NCBI GenBank assembly: GCA_016715885.1
Contig: JADJXL010000025.1
Span: 372,001-436,000, forward strand
DNA length: 64,000 nt
Source: Polyangiaceae bacterium
Lineage (GTDB): Bacteria > Myxococcota_A > Polyangia > Polyangiales > Polyangiaceae
Direction of reading: 5' to 3'
The notes below the pieces were generated by a model, which ran no database searches, had not been told where the DNA came from, and saw only the letters and a program-made list of their open reading frames with translations. The position numbers and the translations under genes are program-made. Positions 37,429 to 45,193 of the stretch are shown here, one piece after another; position 1 is the first letter of the stretch, and each line of letters starts with the position of its first letter.

Positions 37429-38874
37429 TTAGCCGATGAATATCGCGAGAGCGACGCGTTTCCAACTGACCGACATATCTTGCCTGTTGCCGGGATTGAT
37501 GTCGATGACCTCCGTGCAGAGGTCAAAATTGTTCTTTATCGACCCGTAGTAAATATCCGTCTTGTAACCGCTCACAGCGAGCGAGAAGAGGCCGAGCGGT
37601 GCGACATCGACTTGGGTCCGTGGCAAGACGAGAGAAAGGTTGTATTCGGCGAGCTTCGCGCCTATCCGAGTGTCGATGAAGTTTCCGATCTTGAACGATT
37701 CGGTTGCCCCGAGAAACATTTCGCCGAAATGGCCCATCCACAATTCGCGTTTGTCGATGCCATGAAACGTCGTGCTATGGTAATCCACGTAAACGTCCTC
37801 GATCACCTCGTCCGCGTGCAGCTCCGACGTGATTTTCCCGGCGCCGTCCGTCACGTGAATCTCTTCGTGAATTCGCTTGGCGTAGGTTTTTTCCTCGATG
37901 TAGTCGACTGGGCAACCCGACGATCCGTTATAATCGTAGATGTTTTTTGCCCAGGTCCGTTCGGTGATGGTTGGGTTTTCGCGGTTGAGCGAGGGATTTG
38001 CGCGATAGAGTTTGGGGATGCTCGTATTCGTCGCGTCATCCGCCGCGCGTGTAAGATCATCGGTTCCTCCGCCGCCGCTCCAGCCCGTGGTCGTCGTGAC
38101 GGACGGTCCCAGGTATTGTTCGGTGACGATACCGTGATACGTCTCGTGGACATCGCCCTTGACGGTTTCTTCGGTGACCTTCCACGTATCGAACCCGAAC
38201 GTATCCGTATGCTTGACCCAGCTAATCTCGGTGAACGCGCCGGGCGTGAAGCGCCAATCCATAATGTGGCCGCCGGAAGCGTCCCACGTCGTCACGGAAT
38301 TGGACAAACTGTCCACGGGGTCGTTTACGGTTGGCTGACGCCCGAGGACCGCCATTTTGTAGTTGCCTCGAATGACCTCGACCTTGTCACCGAGCGTCGT
38401 CGTAATGCGATTGCCGTCGGAATGGTCGCGCCAACCGCCGCGATAATGCAGTTTTTTCGATTCTTGGATCCGCTTCGTCTGATCCGTCGTGACGCTGCCA
38501 TTTCCGACGCCACTTGCATAGAAGGAAATCATTCGATCTTGGAGATCGGAAGCGATTGACCCGCCACCGGTGCCTTCGACGACTGTCGAGATGAGCGTGC
38601 TGGCAGCGGCGGTATCCACGTCGCGCGTGCGTGTATCGTCGATGAAACCCACCACCAATTTCGCCAAATCCCAGCCATGTTCCGTCGTCGGATCGTCGCT
38701 CGGCACGGCTCCGATCCGCAAGAACGACGTCATCGTGACCGTATTGCTGTCGTTGTTTTTAAAGTAAAACGTATCGGTTCCATGGCTAGGAACCTTCACG
38801 AGCGCATAGCTGCCGTCGCCCGAGCCAGCCTGTCCAATGAAATCATCGCCGAGATCCGTCGTGAAATTGCTCAT
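37429..38874 (-). CDS. Unknown protein of the VgrG cluster, possible beta-helical spike extension or cargo
   Basis: 481 residues starting MSNFTTDLGDDFIGQAGSGD. I do not recognise a family. It is rich in Thr, Asp, Gly and aromatic residues with many short beta strands (KVEVIRGNYKMAVLGR, TWKVTEETVKGDVHETYHG, ITSELHADEVIEDVYVDYHS). The repeated 'V-x-E/D...Y-x-G' strands resemble the gp5 needle repeats that normally follow the OB fold in VgrG. There is no signal peptide and no transmembrane segment until the last residues. It starts 17 bp after the vgrG stop, and the VgrG here ends early, so it may supply the missing needle or be a cargo protein. Confidence 0.65.
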   Translation of the reverse strand: MSNFTTDLGDDFIGQAGSGDGSYALVKVPSHGTDTFYFKNNDSNTVTMTSFLRIGAVPSDDPTTEHGWDLAKLVVGFIDDTRTRDVDTAAASTLISTVVEGTGGGSIASDLQDRMISFYASGVGNGSVTTDQTKRIQESKKLHYRGGWRDHSDGNRITTTLGDKVEVIRGNYKMAVLGRQPTVNDPVDSLSNSVTTWDASGGHIMDWRFTPGAFTEISWVKHTDTFGFDTWKVTEETVKGDVHETYHGIVTEQYLGPSVTTTTGWSGGGGTDDLTRAADDATNTSIPKLYRANPSLNRENPTITERTWAKNIYDYNGSSGCPVDYIEEKTYAKRIHEEIHVTDGAGKITSELHADEVIEDVYVDYHSTTFHGIDKRELWMGHFGEMFLGATESFKIGNFIDTRIGAKLAEYNLSLVLPRTQVDVAPLGLFSLAVSGYKTDIYYGSIKNNFDLCTEVIDINPGNRQDMSVSWKRVALAIFIG

Positions 38875-38891
38875 GGGTTCATCCTATTGGG

Positions 38892-40349
38892 CTAAGAACG
38901 GACTCCGAATTCGAAGATGGCGCCCGAAGGCGATTTGATTTGATGCTTGGTAGCGTTGGCGCTGGCAACGGGCGATGGAGTGGTCGCATTGAACAAAGCG
39001 CCGACGATGATCGGTCGATCAGGATCACCATTCGTGAATGCAAGAAGCACCTCGGTGCCGGGCCGCAGAGGAAAATGCATTCCGTAGTTCGTCCCGGCAA
39101 AAGGCTGCGCCATTCGAATGCGGTGGGACGCTCTTTGTTCACCTGGCAGCACGGTGTCGAAGTGAATTTGCACGAGGTATCGTCCTTCGGCATCGAGTTG
39201 CGGCGTCACCTCGGTCGCTCCACCCGGCCCTGGTTGAATGATACCCGTCGCCGTGCCATCGATGCGCGGTTTTGGCGTCCTGAGCGGCGGTCGATACACA
39301 ATGCTCGACGAAATGGCGCGGAACGTGTTCCGATACGAAGCGTCCTTGTTCTTTTGCTCCGAAAAACCAGGAAATGTCGCTTCGTGCTGCACGTCGACGA
39401 GCAAGAGTGGTTCGGCGCTCGAAAGCCGCGGATGATCCAAAAGCGTCGTTTTGCGACCCGCCGACAAACCTTCTCGCGTGCTTCGACCCTCGTATATGCG
39501 CTGCATCGCCTGCCGCGCTTGTGCGCGCAATTGCGCCAAATGCTTGGCTTCCTCGGGCGTCTTGACATGTGCGCCGTATTCGACGACTCCCCCACCACTG
39601 CCCGAATCGATATCGTGGTGCGCCGTCAGATCCACCTGCGGCGTTCGGTAATTGTAGTCTTGCACGATGTACGTCGTCGGGACCAAGTCGCTGCACAGCT
39701 CGAGCGAATACACGTCGCTTTTTTCACCTCGCGCACGAAAACCAATCTCTTCGACGCCTTCCGCTGGGCGAAATCCACCTTGGTGATCCGTGAAAACGAG
39801 TTTGTCGCAGCCGTCCTCGTGCTCGAAGAAAAAGCTGATGCCATAATGTTCGGCCAAACGACGGATGAAGGCCAGATCGCTTTCGCGGTATTGCACGACG
39901 AGCTCACGCACGGGGTACTCTTCGACGAGCCGCAGCTCGAAATCGACCTGTTCGAATCCATTTCGTTCGAGTTTGTCGCGCAGAATGTCCGGAATGCTGC
40001 GGTCGACGAAGACCTCCTGCGTTTCGACGAGCGTCATTCGGAAGGCACGCGGTAAAATGCGCAGCTTGTAGGTCGCATGCTCTTCAGGCGGTTCGAGGCG
40101 GCTGCGCATCGGTCCGAGAATTCCGTGGACACGACGAACCTCGAGCCCATCGTGCTCGAATATCAGACAAACCTCGCCACCGGGCAAAGCGTCTTCGGGC
40201 AATTCGTGCCCGATATCGCAGGCGACTTCGAGGTCGAAGGAAAAAAGCTCGCTGATGGTCTCTCGACCGGAGAGTTGATGAATTTGTACATGGTCCCATC
40301 GACCCAGTTTGGATTCGAGAAAGCAATTCAAGATCGGGTGGACGGCCAT
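38892..40349 (-). CDS. vgrG: VgrG spike protein of the type VI secretion system, short form
   Basis: 485 residues. The gp27-like part shows SGRETISELFSFDLEVAC, DGLEVRRVHGILGPM, YKLRILPRAF, FVDRSIPDILRDKLE and RRLAEHYGISFFFEHEDG. The gp5 OB fold is ATGIIQPGPGG, DAEGRYLVQIHFD, RIRMAQPFAGTNYG and PLRPGTEVLLAFTNGDPDRP. The protein stops a few residues after KSPSGAIFEFG, without the long C-terminal needle of usual VgrG (600-800 residues). ATG 40349 has GGAGA 8 bp before it. No tssA-M structural genes lie in the window, so this is an orphan vgrG cargo cluster served by an apparatus elsewhere. Confidence 0.9.
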   Translation of the reverse strand: MAVHPILNCFLESKLGRWDHVQIHQLSGRETISELFSFDLEVACDIGHELPEDALPGGEVCLIFEHDGLEVRRVHGILGPMRSRLEPPEEHATYKLRILPRAFRMTLVETQEVFVDRSIPDILRDKLERNGFEQVDFELRLVEEYPVRELVVQYRESDLAFIRRLAEHYGISFFFEHEDGCDKLVFTDHQGGFRPAEGVEEIGFRARGEKSDVYSLELCSDLVPTTYIVQDYNYRTPQVDLTAHHDIDSGSGGGVVEYGAHVKTPEEAKHLAQLRAQARQAMQRIYEGRSTREGLSAGRKTTLLDHPRLSSAEPLLLVDVQHEATFPGFSEQKNKDASYRNTFRAISSSIVYRPPLRTPKPRIDGTATGIIQPGPGGATEVTPQLDAEGRYLVQIHFDTVLPGEQRASHRIRMAQPFAGTNYGMHFPLRPGTEVLLAFTNGDPDRPIIVGALFNATTPSPVASANATKHQIKSPSGAIFEFGVRS

Positions 40350-40352
40350 CGG

Positions 40353-41915
40353 TCATCTCCGGTGCAGGAGGGCTATCGCGGTTTGAGGCGGGCGCCATAG
40401 AGTTTGGCGCGGACATCGTACTTCTGTGGCGGTGGGGGACGCGGTCGTTTTTTGGGCGCAGGCAGGCGCGGCGGGTGGGGCGGGAGACGGCGCCCATACG
40501 GCGGCAACCGGAGCTGGTGGTTGCGCAGCCACGGGCGATGCCATGACGGGGGGCGGCGTAATCGGCTCGATCGGCGCTGCGACGAGCGGCGGCTGGGGCG
40601 GCGCGACAAACGCCGGCGCAGCGGGCGCCGGATCGCCCGCATCGATATCGATGCAGAGCGTATTTCCCGCATCCGGAGCGGGCGCTCGATGGCCCAATAC
40701 GGGCAGCGATGCGGCCTCGTCTCCACGCGCTTTCGCAAAGGGCAACGCTTTGCCCGGCGCAATGCGTACGTGCGAATCCGAAAGAAACGACGTCTCGTCC
40801 GAGATTCCCGCGGGCTTTGGAGCAGCCGGTTCGTCATCGAGGAATTCGACATCCTCGTCGTCGAGCATCATCGTCGCGTCGTTCGAGAACAGCGGTACTG
40901 TCGTGCGTTTGGGCTTGGTCGAGCCGCTGCTTTGAAGAGCCGTGCTCGGATCGGGCCAAGCGATCGTTTCACCGGGCAGCTCGACACCCGCAAAGATCCG
41001 CAAGCTGCCGAGCGTTTGTTCGGACGCAACGGGAAACGACACGCGGAATGTCACCATGCAACGCTCTTCGTCGCCGCTGATGTGCAGCGTGGTGGCGTGC
41101 ATTTGCAAGAGCGTTCCATCCGAACCACCGGCATGGGTCAAACCATGGATACGCGCGAAGCCGCGCACCCCTGGCAAACGCAGGTGCACCTTTGGAAGCC
41201 GCCCATGCAAGCCCTCGAGGATGATCTGTTCGTCGCCCCGCAACGCGTGGATGCGTTGATCTTCGGGCGCGACTTGAAAGTATTCCCAGTTGATGGTGGC
41301 AGGGAGCGTCGTGATGCCAGCGCCGAAATTCGGTGCAGGCGCCGAACCAAGCAGGCGCTTGCGCGTAATCAACGTTCGCGACAAGGGGCCAAAACCAACG
41401 GCTCGACGTGGATGAGCCGGGTCGATGATCGAGGGCGGTTCATCCTCGTCATCCATGCCTCGACCGAACGGATTTTCGGCATACCCGATGCCTCCAAACG
41501 CGTTCTCGTAGGTGAGCGACATCGTCCGGAAGCCACTGTTTTTCTTGACCAACAATGGTTTGTCTAGGAGCATGTTTTGCCCGTCGGACAAACCAAGCCG
41601 CACCTGCATCGATGTCACGGGGCTGTTCGATGGCGCATGCGCGTTTCCCGTAAAAAGCACGTCGACGCGCCGTTGTTGTGGCATCAGATCCGACGCAAAC
41701 CGGACGCTTCGTGCGGGGTTTCTCCCGTGACGGACCTCTTCGGCAAAGATCTCCTGCGGCTCGGCCAGCGGCATGACGCCTTCGTGCGCGAATGCAAATG
41801 TGGCCTTGGCGATGGCAGTTACTTGAAGCTGCCCATCGTATCGCCAAGCAATGGCACTTGCCGCGACTTTCCCCACAGCCAGGATTTGAATTTCGTGTCC
41901 TGTGGCGGGCTTCAT
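40353..41915 (-). CDS. DUF2169 protein with Pro/Ala-rich tail, first gene of the T6SS cargo cluster
   Basis: 520 residues as read. Residues 1-310 match DUF2169 (GKVAASAIAWRYDGQLQVTA, YENAFGGIGYAENPFGRGMD, LRGDEQIILEGLHGRLPKVH, LPGVRGFARI). The tail is Pro/Ala-rich. The last 35 codons use rare triplets (GTA, CTA, ATA, AGA), whereas the neighbouring frame reads KRPRPPPPQKYDVRAKLYGA with normal codon use and stops at 40373. One surplus A in the run at 40449-40454 would explain this, so the true C-terminus probably ends at 40373. The VgrG gene starts 3 bp after the present stop. DUF2169 is thought to serve as an adaptor for VgrG/PAAR cargo. Confidence 0.8.
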   Translation of the reverse strand: MKPATGHEIQILAVGKVAASAIAWRYDGQLQVTAIAKATFAFAHEGVMPLAEPQEIFAEEVRHGRNPARSVRFASDLMPQQRRVDVLFTGNAHAPSNSPVTSMQVRLGLSDGQNMLLDKPLLVKKNSGFRTMSLTYENAFGGIGYAENPFGRGMDDEDEPPSIIDPAHPRRAVGFGPLSRTLITRKRLLGSAPAPNFGAGITTLPATINWEYFQVAPEDQRIHALRGDEQIILEGLHGRLPKVHLRLPGVRGFARIHGLTHAGGSDGTLLQMHATTLHISGDEERCMVTFRVSFPVASEQTLGSLRIFAGVELPGETIAWPDPSTALQSSGSTKPKRTTVPLFSNDATMMLDDEDVEFLDDEPAAPKPAGISDETSFLSDSHVRIAPGKALPFAKARGDEAASLPVLGHRAPAPDAGNTLCIDIDAGDPAPAAPAFVAPPQPPLVAAPIEPITPPPVMASPVAAQPPAPVAAVWAPSPAPPAAPACAQKTTASPTATEVRCPRQTLWRPPQTAIALLHRR

Positions 41916-42111
41916 AGGCGTTGGCAGTATACGGGGACGATGTAATCGCTGTCAACGATGATTCTGTCGAACTTCGAAGAGCACGCCAGGATTTCACGAC
42001 GCCACCAAATCACGAGATCGCGTCGAAAAGCTGCGGGTGCACGAAAACGTCGCGCGTTGACCTTCAATACGAGCCTTTCGGCCGAGTGCACGATTCTTCC
42101 CACACAGCATC

Positions 42112-42141
42112 TTGCTTTTCCGGCGGCTCGGCTGATATGCT
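42112..42141 (+). promoter_or_regulatory. Possible sigma70-like promoter of the kinase gene at 42201
   Basis: TTGCTT at 42112 and TATGCT at 42136 are spaced by 18 bp, 60 bp upstream of the kinase ATG in the divergent gap between the cargo cluster and the kinase. The match is partial, and promoters of this phylum are poorly described. Confidence 0.25.
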
Positions 42142-42200
42142 GCGCCCGTGCTCGCAATCGGCAATCGTTGCGGCACGTCCGATACTCGAGGAGCGCTAAG

Positions 42201-43880
42201 ATGTACGAGACGCTGCAGCCAGGCGACGTCGTGTTGGGCAAGTACCGCGTCGAACACGTGCTTGGCAAGGGCGGGATGGGGATCGTCGTTGCCGCGCGCC
42301 ATGTGCAGCTCGGGGAATTGTTTGCAATCAAGCTCTTGCTTTCCGCAGGAATGGGTAGCCAAGAGGCCATCGAGCGGTTTTTGCGTGAAGCTCGAGCGTC
42401 GGCACGACTGAAGGGCGAGCATGTCGCACGCGTGCAAGACGTGGGAAACCTCGAGGACGGCGCTCCGTTCATGGTCATGGAGCACCTCGATGGGCAGGAC
42501 CTGCGAAGCGTCCTGAAAAATAGTGGCCCACTACCGGTCGAAGATGTCGCGCTCTATTTGTATCAAGCGTGCGAGGCGGTGGCGGAAGCCCACGGGCACA
42601 AAATCATCCATCGTGATCTCAAGCCCGCCAACTTGTTTCTCACACGCCGCGCCAACGGGAGCCCTTGCGTCAAGGTGCTCGATTTTGGCATCTCGAAAGA
42701 GCTCGAACCCGCAAACGAACTGGCTTCGGACCTGACCAAAACGGGCTCGTTCATCGGTTCACCGAGGTACATGTCACCCGAGCAGATGCGATCGGCGAAG
42801 TCCGCCGACCTACGCAGCGACATCTGGTCACTCGGCGTCATCATGTACGAGCTCGTCACGGGTCGCGTACCTTTCAATGCGGATTCGGTGATGGAGCTGG
42901 TGAGCGAAGTGCTCACGACCGAGCCAACTCCGCCAAGCGAATTGCGCGCAGGCATTCCGTCCGAATTCGATAAGGTCGTGCTCCGATGCCTCGCAAAAAA
43001 CCCCAAAGATCGGTATCAGACGGTTCGCGACTTGATGGCCGAGCTGCGCCCTTTCATTACAGCAGATCTCGTCACGACGGGTACGCGAAACATCATCGTG
43101 CCGAACGCCGATCCGCCGCCCAAAATGCCGACATCGCCCAAAACGGTACCGCTGCCGGCCTTCGATCTTCCGGACGTGGCGGTTTCGCCGGATGCGGTCC
43201 CCAAGCCGGATTTGGTTCCCAAGCCGGATTTGATCGCGAAACCGGACCTTTTCTCCAAACCGGATACGTCTTCATCGCAGTTTGTCGCAAAAAACGATCT
43301 GCCAATGGACGCCAGTCCGCCGTCTCGAACGCTGGCCTTGTGGGGTGGCGCCGAAGAAGTGGCGAGCGCCGCACCGGCCGTGAATTCGGGAGGGCATCGA
43401 GCTGAATCGGTTCCCAATCCCTGGATCCGTCCCGCTGCGGATGCAAACCCCAAAGTCACCGAAACCGGGGGCGCTTGGGGGGAAACGACGAAAACGACCG
43501 CGCCCGATCGTTCAAAGGCCCATTGGGTGATGGGGGCCATTCTCGCAGCGTGCGTACTTCTCGGTGGGGTCGCGTTTGGCGTGTCGAAATTGAGCGAACC
43601 GAATCCGGAAAAACCCATTGCAATGCCCACGAGTCCGCCACGACCCACGGTGACCGAGGCGCCCGCGACGCAGCCAGCGCCCAGCGCGACAGCAAGCATC
43701 GCAACGCCACAACCATTGCCGTCCGAATCGGCGAATTCGGAACAGCCCCCGACGGCTCCATCGTCATCGACCGTGGCGCTTCCCGCATCGAATGTCGCCA
43801 AGCAGCCGTCGGGACCGAAAACACCTTCCACCAAAACAACGGCCACGCCAAGCAACACATCGGATCTGACCCTCTACTGA
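42201..43880 (+). CDS. Membrane Ser/Thr protein kinase
   Basis: 559 residues from ATG 42201, with GAGGAG 9 bp upstream. The kinase domain is residues 15-275: GKGGMGIVV loop, Lys44 in FAIK, HRDLKPAN with Asp139, DFGIS, GSPRYMSPEQ. All catalytic residues are present. After the domain come short repeats of Pro/Lys/Asp (KPDLVPKPDLIAKPDLFSKP) and one membrane segment near 442-465 (VMGAILAACVLLGGVAFGV). The exterior tail is Pro/Ser/Thr-rich with no sensor domain. The secreted PEGA/TPR protein follows 41 bp downstream, a pairing common in Polyangiales; the two may form one signalling unit. Confidence 0.88.
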   Translation: MYETLQPGDVVLGKYRVEHVLGKGGMGIVVAARHVQLGELFAIKLLLSAGMGSQEAIERFLREARASARLKGEHVARVQDVGNLEDGAPFMVMEHLDGQDLRSVLKNSGPLPVEDVALYLYQACEAVAEAHGHKIIHRDLKPANLFLTRRANGSPCVKVLDFGISKELEPANELASDLTKTGSFIGSPRYMSPEQMRSAKSADLRSDIWSLGVIMYELVTGRVPFNADSVMELVSEVLTTEPTPPSELRAGIPSEFDKVVLRCLAKNPKDRYQTVRDLMAELRPFITADLVTTGTRNIIVPNADPPPKMPTSPKTVPLPAFDLPDVAVSPDAVPKPDLVPKPDLIAKPDLFSKPDTSSSQFVAKNDLPMDASPPSRTLALWGGAEEVASAAPAVNSGGHRAESVPNPWIRPAADANPKVTETGGAWGETTKTTAPDRSKAHWVMGAILAACVLLGGVAFGVSKLSEPNPEKPIAMPTSPPRPTVTEAPATQPAPSATASIATPQPLPSESANSEQPPTAPSSSTVALPASNVAKQPSGPKTPSTKTTATPSNTSDLTLY

Positions 43881-43921
43881 TGCTTGCGTAAAGAGGGGTT
43901 ACACGAGTCTGGAGAAAGAGA

Positions 43922-45148
43922 ATGGTTGGTCGACGAAATTGGGCAATCTTGAAAGCTACCGCGTTGTGCCTCGCCTTGGCCCCCGGCATGGCCTTGGCGC
44001 AACAGGTCGACCCCGCCGTCGAATTGGAGGCGCAAACGCTTCTCGATGCGGCACTCAAGCTGATGGCGGACAAGCAATACGCGCCTGCATGCCGAAAACT
44101 CGAGGTCGTCGTCACCAAGATTCCACATGCGTCCGGTGCAAGGCTCGGGCTCGCGAGATGTTATCGAGGCGAAGGGCGGCTCGCGAGCGCTTGGAGTCAG
44201 TACCGGCAGGCCGAAACGCTCGCTCGCACGGCCGGTCAGGCTGATCGTGTGACAGAAGCTTCGACGAGCGCTGCTGAATTGGCTCCGCTTTTGGGCAAAC
44301 TTCAAATTGAAGTCCCCGACGATGTCCGATCAATTCCCGGCCTGACCGTCACGCTCAATGGGAAGGTTCAGGAGCCAGCAACATGGGGCATACCGTTTCC
44401 CGCAGATGCCATCGAGCACGAGATTGCGGCTTCGGCGCCAGGACGAAAGCGATGGCGCACGCTCATCCGAGTGTACGACAAGAAAAAACCAACCGATGGG
44501 GCTGAACCGTTTCGAGTCATCGTGCAGCCTCTCGAGGTCAATAAAACCATTTTGCGTATCGACAGTCCCCCGGACGTGCTGGACCTCCGAGGCATTACCA
44601 TTCGTGTGAATGGCGAAGTCATCGATCCGCTGTATTGGCAAAAAGGTAGCGATGTGCAGCCGGGCGCGCACGAAATCGAAGTCATTGCGCCGGGACGTGA
44701 ACGCTGGCAAACGCGCGTCGTCATCAAAGAAGGCGATAGCGCGACCGTCAAGCTCGAACCATTGAAGGAGATCAAATCGGTCAACGCGTCGAGCGTCTCG
44801 GCGCTGCGCGTCGGAGGGGTTGTCGCGATCGGCGTGGGCCTCGTGGGGGGTGGTATCGGTGCGACCCTCGGGGGGCTTTCGATATCGAAGAACAACGAGA
44901 GCAACGACGGTCATTGCGATGCGCAGAACCGCTGTGATCAGACGGGGTTCGACCTACGCAAAGACGCGCAAAGTCTTCAGCTCGGTGGATTGATTGCGGG
45001 CGTCGCGGGTGCGGTCATTCTCGCGGGCGGCGTGACGATGGTGGTGGCTTCTTCACCGTCGCGCAAACGAAACACGGGCGGACATTTCGCTCCGCAGGCC
45101 CAACTTTTCATCGGCCCGACGACGCTTGGTCTTCGTGGTACGTGGTAA
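43922..45148 (+). CDS. Secreted TPR/PEGA-type protein following the kinase
   Basis: 408 residues with a good ribosome site (GGAGAAAG). A cleavable signal peptide ends at ALAQQ (residue 27). Residues 35-120 have TPR character (LLDAALKLMADKQYAPACRKL, GLARCYRGEGRLASAWSQY). Residues 125-285 hold two PEGA-like beta domains (LTVTLNGKVQEPATWGIPFP; ITIRVNGEVIDPLYWQKGSD, each with 'APGRxRW'). Two membrane segments follow near 300-320 and 355-380. The same layout recurs behind myxobacterial kinases; its role is unknown, perhaps as a periplasmic partner of the kinase. A perfect palindrome follows the stop. Confidence 0.75.
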   Translation: MVGRRNWAILKATALCLALAPGMALAQQVDPAVELEAQTLLDAALKLMADKQYAPACRKLEVVVTKIPHASGARLGLARCYRGEGRLASAWSQYRQAETLARTAGQADRVTEASTSAAELAPLLGKLQIEVPDDVRSIPGLTVTLNGKVQEPATWGIPFPADAIEHEIAASAPGRKRWRTLIRVYDKKKPTDGAEPFRVIVQPLEVNKTILRIDSPPDVLDLRGITIRVNGEVIDPLYWQKGSDVQPGAHEIEVIAPGRERWQTRVVIKEGDSATVKLEPLKEIKSVNASSVSALRVGGVVAIGVGLVGGGIGATLGGLSISKNNESNDGHCDAQNRCDQTGFDLRKDAQSLQLGGLIAGVAGAVILAGGVTMVVASSPSRKRNTGGHFAPQAQLFIGPTTLGLRGTW

Positions 45149-45154
45149 TGAGGT

Positions 45155-45180
45155 TGCCGGCGCATGGCCATGCGCCGGCA
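45155..45180. terminator. Perfect 26-bp palindrome between convergent genes, probable bidirectional terminator
   Basis: TGCCGGCGCATGG followed by its exact reverse complement lies between the stops at 45148 and 45194. The stem is strong and symmetric, so it would act on transcripts from both sides. No T-tract is present. Confidence 0.6.
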
Positions 45181-45193
45181 CTTCGATCAGCCA

